This document shows, piece by piece, positions 17,795 to 26,457 of a stretch of 64,000 bases of DNA. The stretch is from the NCBI GenBank assembly GCA_040752635.1, contig JBFMGS010000001.1, forward strand, positions 1 to 64,000, given 5' to 3'. Each line of letters begins with the position of its first letter. Within the stretch, counting starts at the first letter, position 1. The translations under genes and the position numbers were made by a program. The notes beneath the pieces were generated by a model. That model had not been told where the DNA came from. It ran no database searches and saw only the letters and a list, made by a program, of their open reading frames with translations. Source of the stretch: JBFMGS01 sp040752635 (lineage in GTDB: Bacteria; Bacillota; SHA-98; UBA4971).

Positions 17795-18250
17795 TCAGGC
17801 GGTCTCGGTACCGCCTGCGTCTTCCCGCGCCTCCGGGAGAAGCTCCATGGCGCGCGTTGCTTCGAGTTCTACTTCGAGCTCCTCCACGCGTCGCCTGGCC
17901 GCGTCAAGCTCCTGGGTTCGGTCGCGGACCTCTTTTTGGAGCCCCGCGATTTCTCGCTCTGAGTTCACTGTTTTCTCCCTCGCCGTATCAAGTTCTTCCG
18001 CAAGCCGCTCCACCCTGCCCCGCCATGACCTGAGACTGAAGCGCAGGCCTATCTCTCTCATCGCCCCAAACAAGCCGACAACAACGGCACCAGCCGCAGC
18101 CGACCCCAGGATCACAAGGGCCAGAGAGACGTCCACAAGGCGCCACCTGAGAAACGTCACCGTAACAGGGCTCGAATTCTGAATGGCGAACACAGCGACA
18201 AGAAGCGCAAACGCCAGGCTCACAATGGTAATAACCTGCAACAGGCTCAT
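17795..18250 (-). CDS. LapA-domain (DUF1049) membrane protein with coiled-coil tail
   Basis: 151-residue inner-membrane protein. Two transmembrane helices (about 3-22 and 42-65) flank the short AIQNSSPVTVTFLRW segment diagnostic of the lipopolysaccharide-assembly protein A domain. A long charged helix (about 75-140) with heptad-like Leu/Val/Glu repeats follows and should form a coiled coil. In Gram-positive bacteria the family has no known lipid-A role. The GGGAG adjacent to the ATG is too close to be ideal. No clear operon partner is seen. Confidence 0.8.
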   Translation of the reverse strand: MSLLQVITIVSLAFALLVAVFAIQNSSPVTVTFLRWRLVDVSLALVILGSAAAGAVVVGLFGAMREIGLRFSLRSWRGRVERLAEELDTAREKTVNSEREIAGLQKEVRDRTQELDAARRRVEELEVELEATRAMELLPEAREDAGGTETA

Positions 18251-18379
18251 CTCCCAATCCGGAGCGTTCCGGCGCCCGGTTCATAGTGGCGATCTGCCAG
18301 GCTAATGCCCGGAATCACTCGCTACGCCAGGTTATTCGCCAAGCCGCACACAAAATCCTTCAAGGATAAGCCCGGCTTC

Positions 18380-20155
18380 TTACCTCAGGCTCGCGCTCCT
18401 CGTGCTTTCCCTTCTTCCGCTGCGGACCAGGTCTATGAGCACATCCTTGTCGAACTCATCTACGATGTAGAGCTTACCGCGGGCCGTATCTGTTAGCTTC
18501 TTGAGGAAATCTCGATTGGGCTGGAGTCCCACGCACATGAAGGAGACCTTCTCTTCGGCGATGCGCTTTGCCGCGGTGAGGGCATCCCTCGCAGGATCTG
18601 CAGTCCAGCGGTTCATAGTGGGGATGCCGTCGGTGATTAGAACCAGCAGCACGTCCTTGAGCTTCTTTGCTTGTATGAAGTCAAGGGCCTCAGAAATCCC
18701 GGCAGCGAGAGGCGTGAGCCCAGCAGGTTCAATTCTCCGAATTCCCTCCTCTATGGTCTTCCTGCTCCTCGTGGAAGCTATCTGGGCCTTCACATCGCGC
18801 TCCTGAAAGGTGAGCACGGTAATCCGAACCTGACACGCCGTGGCCAGGTGTCGTATGAGGTACTTCGCTGCCCGGATCCGCTTGCCAACCATACTGGCAC
18901 TGGCGTCAATGAGCAGGCACACCTCGGGAGGTCTCGGCGGGCGATGACGATAGACTCTCATGTCGTCCCGTTCGAGCAGGCAGGACCGGCCTTTGTCGAG
19001 ATAGCGTCTGACCAGAGCCGTGATCACAGTCTCCGGCACCGCGATTTCGTCGCACCACTCCCCTTCCTTCGGGGTCTTGACGCTCTTTGAAACCCTCGGC
19101 CTTTCGTGGCGAGCCCTCCTGCCGAACCGACCCTCCTCGCGGCGCGGCATGCGCGGCACAATTGGCATTTTCCTTATGAGACGCCTTATCCCCGCCTCGA
19201 TCTCAGACGCACACGTCGCAAGGATGTTCCTGACTTCCCTGCCCTTCGGCGTGAGAGTCACCTGCCCCTTATCGCGCGTCAGCAGATCCAAGCTGGAGAG
19301 CCGCTCGATCACATCATCAGCGTCACCCACATCGGACCGGACGTCAGGCGGTATGCCGCCGGACGCTGGAAGCAGATCCAGCAGACGAGCCATAGTGGCC
19401 CTTCCGCCGAACTCCTCGGCCATGGACGATACGGCCTCGATCCGCGCTTCCCTTGGCAGCGCATCCCAGTTGTGACCATATCCAGTCATTCGGGATTCGT
19501 TCAGGTAAGAATCGAACATGCTGGAGTACGGGGAAAGATCACCCTTGCCGGTTGCCTCGTGGTGTGCGAGGCGCTCTACCTTTCGTATCTCTACACCCTG
19601 AGCCGTGATCTCCTTTTCAATGGCGCATACCAGGTAGAATAGCATGGCGAGGCAGTTGTCAGGTAGCATCGCCGCAAGATGCACGTGATTGTAATGAGCC
19701 TTCCGGAGCGAGAGCTTCCTTCCGTAATTCAGGCTGCCTCCGGCTCTCCCGCCGCCCGTCCCCGTTTGGATGTCGATGAAATTCAGGAGTTCACCCGGCG
19801 AAGGGAAGAAGAGCCCTCTCGCCTGGTCAAAAAGGCGATCCTGAAAGTACCCGTGTACGGACCTCCTGACCGAGTCTGCAATTCTGCGGTGGTCCACCTC
19901 TGCAAGCTCATGAAAGATGTCGATGTGCAGGATCTCATCTCTCTTGCGCCTGGAATAGAAGGTGGCGCCCGCATCCTGGTTGATAACGATCTTTACCTCG
20001 CCGGGGTTCGCAGGATGGATGACGTGGACTTTCTTGCTTACCACGGTGGTTTCCCCGATCCTGATACCTTTGCCCATGCGGAACTCGCTCTGCATCTGCC
20101 TTACCAGGCGGGGGAAATCGTACCGGAGGACGGCAAGAGGTTCGAAGTCGTTCAT
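18380..20155 (-). CDS. VWA-domain protein, ChlD/CobT-like partner of the preceding AAA+ ATPase
   Basis: 591 residues. The N-terminal 300 are family-specific with no named domain. A basic linker (about 320-380) leads to a C-terminal von Willebrand A domain (about 400-580) with MIDAS motif LIDASASMVGKR, the LTPLAAGISEAL threonine region and LITDGIPTMNR. Magnesium-chelatase D subunits and the VWA partners of MoxR ATPases share this layout. The ATG overlaps the stop of the upstream AAA+ gene by 4 bp, so the two are translated as a pair. The substrate is unknown: no chlorophyll or cobalamin genes are near, so a protein-remodelling role is likelier than metal insertion. Confidence 0.75.
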   Translation of the reverse strand: MNDFEPLAVLRYDFPRLVRQMQSEFRMGKGIRIGETTVVSKKVHVIHPANPGEVKIVINQDAGATFYSRRKRDEILHIDIFHELAEVDHRRIADSVRRSVHGYFQDRLFDQARGLFFPSPGELLNFIDIQTGTGGGRAGGSLNYGRKLSLRKAHYNHVHLAAMLPDNCLAMLFYLVCAIEKEITAQGVEIRKVERLAHHEATGKGDLSPYSSMFDSYLNESRMTGYGHNWDALPREARIEAVSSMAEEFGGRATMARLLDLLPASGGIPPDVRSDVGDADDVIERLSSLDLLTRDKGQVTLTPKGREVRNILATCASEIEAGIRRLIRKMPIVPRMPRREEGRFGRRARHERPRVSKSVKTPKEGEWCDEIAVPETVITALVRRYLDKGRSCLLERDDMRVYRHRPPRPPEVCLLIDASASMVGKRIRAAKYLIRHLATACQVRITVLTFQERDVKAQIASTRSRKTIEEGIRRIEPAGLTPLAAGISEALDFIQAKKLKDVLLVLITDGIPTMNRWTADPARDALTAAKRIAEEKVSFMCVGLQPNRDFLKKLTDTARGKLYIVDEFDKDVLIDLVRSGRRESTRSASLR

Positions 20156-21585
20156 CGTGGCCTGAGGTCCTCCTCAGCGAAGAGGACGTCCCCTGCGCCC
20201 AGTTGGACCAAAGCCCTCGCCCTGGTTGGCGGCGCCGAGAGAGGCACGTCGGTGGGATCCGAGATCCCCGCCCCCCCTGCTCCATAACCTGGCAAGGTCT
20301 CTCCGGGGCTGCCTGGAGGGCTTCCAGACGAGGATGCTCTTTGCGCCTGGCCCGTTGCAGGCGTGCCTGTCTCAGCCCTGGCCAGGCCTATGCCTCTCAT
20401 GAGCCTCTCCCAGAGGCTGTCTGGACGCAAGACCAGGTCACCGGTGGTGCCGAACTCCTTACGGCGGACCTCCTCGACCCGTCCGGCTGCGGTCTCGGGG
20501 GTCTCGTCTTTCGGGGAATCGGGTTCGCGGCGGCGCCCGCACCGCAGCTCATATTCGTCCAGGAACTTGCCGATGTTGATGAGGGTAGATGCATCCACCC
20601 TGTGACGAAGAGCGAATGGGAGCACTGTCCTGATGTCGTCGAGAGACGCACGGTCTCTGGACTCAAGGGCAGCCCTCGCTCGCGCCCCGAGCGCAATCGC
20701 CTCCACGGCCCGGAGGCTCTCCATGCCGAAATCCACGTACATCTCCCCAAGCACAGACGCGAGATCATCAGGCAACGTCACACCTGGAAGAGCCGACGAA
20801 CCCCTTGACACCGCCTTTCTTAGCGCATCAAGGTCTTGCAGGTTGGGTTTTGCCGCCTGCGGGTTTGTGCCCGACGGACGGCGGTCTTCCTCTATGAGGA
20901 TACGTTTGACCGTGGAGTGGTCCTGGGGCCTTCCCATGTTAACGGTGAAGTCGAACCTGTCTGACAGTTGTCTCCTGATATCCTCGAGCGCACCCGGCTC
21001 CTCGTCAGGGTTGCTCGCAGCCCACACGGAACACGTTATCGGGATCTCAAACATCGGCAAGCCTGTTTCCTCGACCTGAAGGCGGCCGGGTTTGGTGCCC
21101 ATCACATCTAGAAGCACGTCGGTGAGTTCTGGCGAAGTGTCGGCGAGCCTGTTGATTTCGTCAACGAAAACGATGCCCCTGCTGGCTCGCGGCAGTATAC
21201 CGGGGAGAAGCGCAGCCTCGGGTTTTGCAGGATCGGCTATACGCGCGAGATCGATGCTTCCGACGACCGTTCCTATCTTCGCGGCGTGTGATATCTCGAG
21301 GAATGGCACGGGGATCATTTCCTTGCCCAGGGAGGAGATGGCCTCAGGCGTGAGATTCCGGTGTAGAGGGCAGTGGGGTCGTAGCGGGTCGCAGTTATAT
21401 GGGCATCCCCCGATCCTCTCAATGACAGGCAACACATCCCTCATCGCACGGATGATTGTAGTCTTGCCCGTCCCGCGAAGCCCTTCGACGTGAACGTGGA
21501 GCGGTCGCCCAGCAAGGAGGGATACGATGGCAGCCTCAAGCGCCTCGACAAGTGGCCGGTTGCCACTGTGTATAATGAGATCCAT
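20152..21585 (-). CDS. AAA+ ATPase of ChlI/MoxR type with a Cys-rich insertion
   Basis: 477-residue ATPase: Walker A GLRGTGKTT (about residue 37), Walker B IVFVDEINRLAD (about 135), sensor AASNPDEEPG, then the helical lid and a Pro/Gly-rich C-terminal tail (about 400-477). Between Walker A and B it carries an insertion with CPYNCDPLRPHCPLH, four potential metal ligands (C-x3-C-x6-C-x2-H). The ATG at 21585 follows AAGGGA; upstream codons lie in the promoter region. A candidate sigma-54 promoter lies about 110 bp upstream and the adjacent gene is a sigma-54 activator. It is coupled to the VWA gene. Confidence 0.8.
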   Translation of the reverse strand: MDLIIHSGNRPLVEALEAAIVSLLAGRPLHVHVEGLRGTGKTTIIRAMRDVLPVIERIGGCPYNCDPLRPHCPLHRNLTPEAISSLGKEMIPVPFLEISHAAKIGTVVGSIDLARIADPAKPEAALLPGILPRASRGIVFVDEINRLADTSPELTDVLLDVMGTKPGRLQVEETGLPMFEIPITCSVWAASNPDEEPGALEDIRRQLSDRFDFTVNMGRPQDHSTVKRILIEEDRRPSGTNPQAAKPNLQDLDALRKAVSRGSSALPGVTLPDDLASVLGEMYVDFGMESLRAVEAIALGARARAALESRDRASLDDIRTVLPFALRHRVDASTLINIGKFLDEYELRCGRRREPDSPKDETPETAAGRVEEVRRKEFGTTGDLVLRPDSLWERLMRGIGLARAETGTPATGQAQRASSSGSPPGSPGETLPGYGAGGAGISDPTDVPLSAPPTRARALVQLGAGDVLFAEEDLRPR

Positions 21586-21694
21586 GTATCCCTTCAAAAC
21601 GGGCACCTCCCGCGTCTGGCGCGCCCACGCCGCATGTTCTATGGCTATTATGGCCGTGCCGTCAAGGGCGCATACTGGACGGAGAGTGCCCCTA

Positions 21695-21710
21695 TTTGCC
21701 AAAGGTGCCC
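21695..21710 (-). promoter_or_regulatory. Candidate sigma-54 (-24/-12) promoter of the AAA+/VWA operon
   Basis: Minus-strand GGGCACCTTTGGCAAA places GG and GC ten bases apart, as in the sigma-54 consensus TGGCAC-N5-TTGC. Four bases of the -24 box (GGCAC) are exact, while the -12 TTGC reads TGGC. It lies about 110 bp before the ATPase start and 75 bp behind the enhancer-binding-protein gene. Confidence 0.45.
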
Positions 21711-21784
21711 GCGCCTGCCTTGTAAGCCAGAGAGAAGCAAAGACCGGTAATTTGCGCAACCTGTTGCCGGGCACCCCGGTAATC

Positions 21785-23329
21785 CTACTTTATGCCGAGT
21801 TTTTTCAGGCGGTACTGAAGGGTCTGGCGGGGCATTCCAAGCGATCGCGCAGTTCTCGAGATATTCCCGCCCGCCTCCGCCAGTGCCTTGCGGACGAGCG
21901 CAGCCTCGACGCTGGCGACAGCGGTGCGAAAGTCCCCTTGGAGGTCAGCTGGCGTGGGAAGCGAGGTCTCGGCAAGGCGTTCGGCCCCGGCGACCGGGCC
22001 CTGCTTGCTCCCTGCGATATGGCGGAGATGGTCCGGGAGGTGTTCCGCCATGATGAGATCTCCGTCGAGCATGTGCATGGCGCCTTCAATGGCATGTTCG
22101 AGCTCGCGCACGTTGCCTGGCCAGTGATAACAGGAGAAAACCTCCGCGACCTCGTCGGAGACTCCTTTCACGTTCATCATTAGCTGAGAGTTGAACCTTG
22201 CAATGAAGTGGGCCGTGAGAAGCGGGATGTCTTCGCGCCTTTCGCGCAGCGGCGGAATGGCGAGGCAAATGACGTTCAACCGGTAATAGAGATCCTCGCG
22301 CAGCATGCCCCGGGACACGGCCTCAAGCGGCGGCCTGCTCATCGCCGCCATTACGCGGACATCCACCTTGCGCACTCTTGTGTCACCAACACGGCGAACA
22401 CATCTCTCCGATAAGACCCTGAGGATCTTTGCCTGGAGGCTCGAAGGCATTGAATCGATCTCGTCTAGGAAGATGCTACCTCCATCGGCAAGCTCAAACA
22501 GACCTGGTCTGTCCTGTGCTCCAGTGAAACTGCCTTTAGTCGTTCCGAACAAGATTCCTTCCAGCAGCCCTTCGGGGAAAGCGGCGCAGTTTTGTGCGAC
22601 GAACGGCCCCTGTGCTCGCGGGCTGGCATTGTGGATGGCCTGGACGAAAAGCTCCTTGCCGGTGCCGGTCTCGCCATACACCAGGACGGACGAGGAACCG
22701 CCAGCCGCCCTTGCCGCCTTGCGCTTGAGTTCCAATATGCTTTCACTTTCCCCAACTATGTCTCGGAAGGTGTAACGTGCTCTCTCGGCCTCGATCTCGC
22801 GCCTGCCCTCGCGTCTCCCAAAGAGTTCCGTCTGGAGATCTACTATGCGGTGGGCCATCTCTCGCATAAGTGTAATGTTGCGTGAGACCTCGACAGCCCC
22901 GACCAGCCTCCCGTCCACTCTCACGGGCAAAGTGGAGTTCACCGTAGTGATAGTATCGCCCTTGTACGTGGTGAACGTCTGCTCCCTGTTGCATATGGCC
23001 TGCCCGGTCTTGAGCACCTGGAGAAGAGTGCTGGTCTCCCGAGACAGAGATGGAAATACCTCGAGAATGTGCTTCCCAACAACCTCTTCTTCCCTGAGGT
23101 TATCCAGCTCTGCCGCCACCTTGTTGTAAAGGACAGTGACTCCACTCCGATCGACGACGTGGATGCCTTCGTCTATGGAATCAAGTATCACGTTAAGGTT
23201 CTCAAGAAGCTCCCTTGAGTCGCCCTGGCTGCTCGTACTGTTGTTTTGAGACCGTGGTACGTCCACAGTATCACTCCCAACGCTCAAACGCCAATCTTTG
23301 GGCACCTGTTTCTTATTTCTGCTTGCCAC
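21785..23329 (-). CDS. PAS-containing sigma-54 enhancer-binding protein
   Basis: 514-residue transcription activator. An N-terminal PAS domain (about 40-150, ILDSIDEGIHVVDRSG) is a likely small-molecule sensor; there is no receiver domain. The AAA+ core has Walker A YGETGTGKELF, Walker B GGSIFLDEIDSM, the sigma-54-contacting loop as GSFTGA rather than GAFTGA, and a GNVRELEHAIEGA R-hand. A Fis-type HTH ends the protein (ISRTARSLGMPRQTLQYRLKKLGI). It is of the RocR/PrdR kind common in Clostridia. The GTG at 23329 has AAGGAAAGG upstream; a TTG at 23404 lacks any site. It probably activates the adjacent AAA+/VWA operon. Confidence 0.9.
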   Translation of the reverse strand: MASRNKKQVPKDWRLSVGSDTVDVPRSQNNSTSSQGDSRELLENLNVILDSIDEGIHVVDRSGVTVLYNKVAAELDNLREEEVVGKHILEVFPSLSRETSTLLQVLKTGQAICNREQTFTTYKGDTITTVNSTLPVRVDGRLVGAVEVSRNITLMREMAHRIVDLQTELFGRREGRREIEAERARYTFRDIVGESESILELKRKAARAAGGSSSVLVYGETGTGKELFVQAIHNASPRAQGPFVAQNCAAFPEGLLEGILFGTTKGSFTGAQDRPGLFELADGGSIFLDEIDSMPSSLQAKILRVLSERCVRRVGDTRVRKVDVRVMAAMSRPPLEAVSRGMLREDLYYRLNVICLAIPPLRERREDIPLLTAHFIARFNSQLMMNVKGVSDEVAEVFSCYHWPGNVRELEHAIEGAMHMLDGDLIMAEHLPDHLRHIAGSKQGPVAGAERLAETSLPTPADLQGDFRTAVASVEAALVRKALAEAGGNISRTARSLGMPRQTLQYRLKKLGIK

Positions 23330-23487
23330 TTGCCTTTCCTTCAAAAACGCATGCAGAAGTCGCACAAACTCAAAGGGTTTTCTGCAGCAACTTACCAGGA
23401 TCAAGAGGTGCTTCGCGGGGAATCATAAGAGCAAGGCACGAACGAACCTAACAATGAGAACTCTATTGCCCGGAGGTGTAAAGTATG

Positions 23488-23516
23488 CAGGCCCGCGACC
23501 CATCAGGACGGGCCTG
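23488..23516 (+). promoter_or_regulatory. Strong hairpin in the divergent spacer ahead of the 3D-domain gene
   Basis: CAGGCCCG (23488-23495) and CGGGCCTG (23509-23516) form a perfect 8-bp stem with a 13-nt loop. A good ribosome-binding sequence GGAGGTG precedes an ATG at 23485, whose frame ends soon after and does not enter the 3D protein. No U run follows on either strand, so a leader structure is more likely than a terminator. Confidence 0.4.
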
Positions 23517-23524
23517 TCACGCTT

Positions 23525-23587
23525 ATGTCTATCTTCAGACGCCTCATATCCGGCGCGCTCGCCTGGACGATCTCCCTTGCCTTCTGA
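23525..23587 (+). other. Apparent signal-peptide segment closed by an in-frame TGA
   Basis: ATG at 23525 begins MSIFRRLISG and continues with a hydrophobic stretch ending SLAF, then TGA at 23585-23587. Beyond the TGA the same frame goes on through AGGPAQVASA, a good signal-peptidase site, into the 3D-domain protein with no further stop until 24029-24031. One substitution (for example TGA to TGG or TGC) would give a normal secreted precursor of 168 residues. Confidence 0.6.
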
Positions 23588-23647
23588 GCAGGTGGGCCCG
23601 CGCAGGTAGCCAGCGCAACGGATAACGTTTGCACCATTGATACGATA

Positions 23648-24031
23648 GTGCAAACCAGTAACGCGCCGATGCAAAGCGAGCCTCATAACGGGGGGGACCC
23701 TTTTCCGATCCGCGCCGCGGGGAGGGTCCGTGTCACAGCGACGGCGTATGACAACTGCCCAAAGTGTACAGGCAAATCTGAGGGCCACCCTGCTTTCGGA
23801 ATAACAAGCTCAGGCGTGTCCGCAACGCCCGGCCGAACCATCGCGGTTGACCCCAGAGTCATCCCATTAGGCACCTGGGTGTACATCGAAGGTCTCGGAG
23901 TGTACCGGGCGGAGGATACAGGAGGTAGCATAAAGGGGAATCGCATTGACATCTTCATGCCATCCCACGAAGAAGCACTGGAGTTCGGTATTCAGGAGCT
24001 CGACGTCTTGCTTGTCAGGCAGACCTTCTAA
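23648..24031 (+). CDS. 3D-domain cell-wall-active protein (RpfB/YabE C-terminal type)
   Basis: The C-terminal 90 residues form a 3D (DPBB) domain: VTATAYDNCPKCTGK, then the three conserved aspartates in AVDPRVIPLG, AEDTGG and NRIDIFMPSHEEAL. Such domains are lytic-transglycosylase-like and act on peptidoglycan outside the membrane. The annotated start is a GTG at 23648 without a ribosome-binding site, and the encoded form lacks a signal peptide. The frame extends upstream to an interrupted signal sequence at 23525, so the native gene probably starts there. It is one of only four plus-strand genes in the window. Confidence 0.8.
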   Translation: MQTSNAPMQSEPHNGGDPFPIRAAGRVRVTATAYDNCPKCTGKSEGHPAFGITSSGVSATPGRTIAVDPRVIPLGTWVYIEGLGVYRAEDTGGSIKGNRIDIFMPSHEEALEFGIQELDVLLVRQTF

Positions 24032-24099
24032 ACCCGTCCAGATGGTGGCGAGCAGCGTGCGTCCCCGGGGTGCGCAGGCGCGCACCCCGGGCCTCGGTC

Positions 24100-24972
24100 T
24101 CATTTCTTGCCGCCGTGACCGGCGCCCTGCGATCCGCCCTGGCCGCCCCCGGGCGACCCAGGCGACCCGCTGCCGCCGCCGGCATTACCACTATTCTCTT
24201 GTCCTTTCCCGGCCCCGGGATTGTCAGGCTTGCCTTTTCCCTCATAGGCCCTGATTTGCTCCTTAACGGCGTGCTTCAGGGCGTTCTTGAACTCGATGCG
24301 GTCTCGGACGACAACCCGGGGTATGATGCTTTCCCTGCCGATCCCGAGAGACTCAGCAATCCTCAACCAGCTTTGCTGCCGAATGCGGTGCTGCAATACA
24401 AGCTCCAGCCTGGACGCATCCCCTGCCGCCGCCACGATGCTGACGGCGCAAAGCATGTCCTGTGCGTTGAGGCCCATGTCGGCAAGGCCCCGGATCTCGT
24501 CATCGGAGAGGCCGAACCGCTCCCGGAGCATATCCATAGCTGCGGCCTCATCAAGCCCCCGTCGCTCCTGTTGCGCCTTTACCTTGGCACCGCTCCTACC
24601 TATGACTTCCCGTACCGACTGCCCAAATGCCTTCGCCTGGATTCCCAGTGATTTCGCGATCTCCCCCCACCCGGCGCCCTCGGTCGCAAGAGCTATCACT
24701 CCGTCGAGGGTTTGCCCGGAGCTTACCGCGATGTCGCACGCAATGACTATCTCCCCCCAGCCGTACCCTGCTTCTCTCAGGGCCTGGATCTGTTCGGGCA
24801 CAAGTCCAAGTTCAGGAAAGCTCGCGACAATGTTTGCTATGAACGCGCTCGTTGCAACATACTCATCCTCCGGATCCGCGCCTGGATTCGCAGGCCCAAT
24901 CGCAGATGCAGTGCCACTCAGGAGTAAGCCAGCCACAACCAATACCAGGACGATTCTCTTGGACATTACCAT
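24100..24972 (-). CDS. Secreted protein with internal helical repeats and a Gly-rich tail
   Basis: 290 residues. An N-terminal signal peptide (MSKRIVLVLVVAGLLLSGTASA) predicts export. Two similar segments, GYGWGEIVIACDIA and GAGWGEIAKSLGI, suggest duplicated helical units; a third, related stretch is QQSWLRIAESLGIG. The last 45 residues are Gly/Ser/Pro-rich with basic residues, as in surface-associated proteins. I do not recognise a named family. GGGGAGGGG precedes a choice of three ATGs; 24972 has the best spacing. It is convergent with the 3D-domain gene. Confidence 0.7.
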   Translation of the reverse strand: MVMSKRIVLVLVVAGLLLSGTASAIGPANPGADPEDEYVATSAFIANIVASFPELGLVPEQIQALREAGYGWGEIVIACDIAVSSGQTLDGVIALATEGAGWGEIAKSLGIQAKAFGQSVREVIGRSGAKVKAQQERRGLDEAAAMDMLRERFGLSDDEIRGLADMGLNAQDMLCAVSIVAAAGDASRLELVLQHRIRQQSWLRIAESLGIGRESIIPRVVVRDRIEFKNALKHAVKEQIRAYEGKGKPDNPGAGKGQENSGNAGGGSGSPGSPGGGQGGSQGAGHGGKK

Positions 24973-25095
24973 ATTCATCCCCTCCCCAGTCATTTGGTCG
25001 TCGTGCTTCTATAGTAAGCTACAAGTCCGGCGCGAGATGTGACGACGGTCACAAGATACGATTATGTATTGAGGAGAAGTGTTGACTTGCAGGTA

Positions 25096-26034
25096 TCAAT
25101 CCTCCAGAGCGAAACCGACGAGCATATCAACGAGGTCCGGGAATTCTATTCCCGCAGCTCTCGCCGCATCGGGCAAAAGGCTGGTCTCGGTCATCCCAGG
25201 GATGGTGTTCACTTCAAGGATATAAGGCTGGTCACCCGGGCCGACAATGAAATCAGCGCGGGACATCCCCCGGCAACCGAGCGCCGTATGGGCTTTCACC
25301 GCGTCCTGCTGGGCAGCCCTGTACGCGCTGTCGCTTATCCGCGCAGGAATGATGTGCTCGCTCATGCCCTTCGTATACTTGGCCTCGTAATCATAGAGGC
25401 CCGTGGCTGAGACGATCTCGATCACAGGCAGCGCCCGGGGCTCGCGGTTGCCGAGAACGCCCACTGTGACCTCGGTTCCCCTTATATACTCCTCTACCAG
25501 CGCCTCGTTGTCATACTCGAATGCACGAGCCAGGGCATCCGGGAACTGTCCGGGCTCCTTCACAAGCGTCAGCCCGATCGTGGACCCCTCTCTGTTCGGC
25601 TTGACTATTGCCGGGAATCCGTGGGCCTCTTTGACCCGTTCTATGAACTTTGCCGTGTCGCCGCCATCGATCTCTTGCTTTCTGACTACGAGCTCTTTGG
25701 GACACACAAGGCCCTCGAGCCGGAAGAGCTTTTTAGACATGACCTTGTCCATTGCAAGCGCGCTTGCGAGCACCCCGGACCCGACGTATGGGATCCCCAT
25801 TATCTCGAGGAGGCCCTGGAGGCACCCGTCCTCACCATACCTGCCGTGGAGGGCGATGAAGACCACGTCCGGTTTTTCTCTCTCAAGAGCAGGGACAAGG
25901 TTGGAGTCGAGGTCCAGTGCGATCACGTCATGGCCTTTCTGTTTGAGTGCGACACCCACCTGCTGACCCGTACGGAGCGATATCTCCCTCTCGGCCGACT
26001 TGCCGCCCAGGACCAAAGCCACTTTCCTCTTCAC
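25096..26034 (-). CDS. ddl: D-alanine--D-alanine ligase
   Basis: 312-residue ATP-grasp enzyme producing D-Ala-D-Ala for peptidoglycan. Motifs: KVALVLGGKSAEREISLRTG (Ddl N-terminus), ALHGRYGEDGCLQGLLE, ATP-grasp IVKPNREGSTIGLTLV, EEYIRGTEVTVGVLG, GCRGMSRADFIV and the metal-binding LEVNTIPGMTETSLLP. GTG at 26034 gives the usual family length; a GTG at 26118 would add 28 atypical residues. No strong Shine-Dalgarno is seen for either start. Confidence 0.95.
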   Translation of the reverse strand: MKRKVALVLGGKSAEREISLRTGQQVGVALKQKGHDVIALDLDSNLVPALEREKPDVVFIALHGRYGEDGCLQGLLEIMGIPYVGSGVLASALAMDKVMSKKLFRLEGLVCPKELVVRKQEIDGGDTAKFIERVKEAHGFPAIVKPNREGSTIGLTLVKEPGQFPDALARAFEYDNEALVEEYIRGTEVTVGVLGNREPRALPVIEIVSATGLYDYEAKYTKGMSEHIIPARISDSAYRAAQQDAVKAHTALGCRGMSRADFIVGPGDQPYILEVNTIPGMTETSLLPDAARAAGIEFPDLVDMLVGFALED

Positions 26035-26145
26035 AGTACGCGCGGCGTGCCCCGAGATAGACCCGGGACCGCCTTCGCTCCTTTCCTCTTGAAATTCCAG
26101 GCAGGGCACGAATAACACGTCGTCGTCGGGCAGTCCGACCTTCTC

Positions 26146-26361
26146 CTAAAGCCCGTAGATGAGAGGCGCCACCACTCGAACAGCGATGAGCGATATCAAC
26201 GAAACGTACAAGATCGCAGTGACTACGACGAGCCCCACCGCACAAGACACGACCTCGCGCGATAGCGCACCGGCCCTGTGCGCATAAATCACCCAGGCCA
26301 TCTCGAGGATGATAACGAGGGAGAGGATGGCCGCACACCTCAACATCCAATCGAGACCCAC
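26146..26361 (-). CDS. Small two-helix membrane protein, unknown function
   Basis: 71-residue hydrophobic protein with two predicted transmembrane helices (about 8-26 and 38-68) joined by a short polar turn (AHRAGALSREV). The GTG at 26361 has GGGGGT 6 nt upstream. It lies between surE and ddl on the same strand. No family is recognised. Confidence 0.55.
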   Translation of the reverse strand: MGLDWMLRCAAILSLVIILEMAWVIYAHRAGALSREVVSCAVGLVVVTAILYVSLISLIAVRVVAPLIYGL

Positions 26362-26457
26362 GCATATACCCCCGGTCGAGAAGAGAATCTTATATATACT
26401 ATGTTTCTCGCCGGGGACTTGCGAAAGCCAGTAGTCTCGCTTTACGACGACGTCCCT

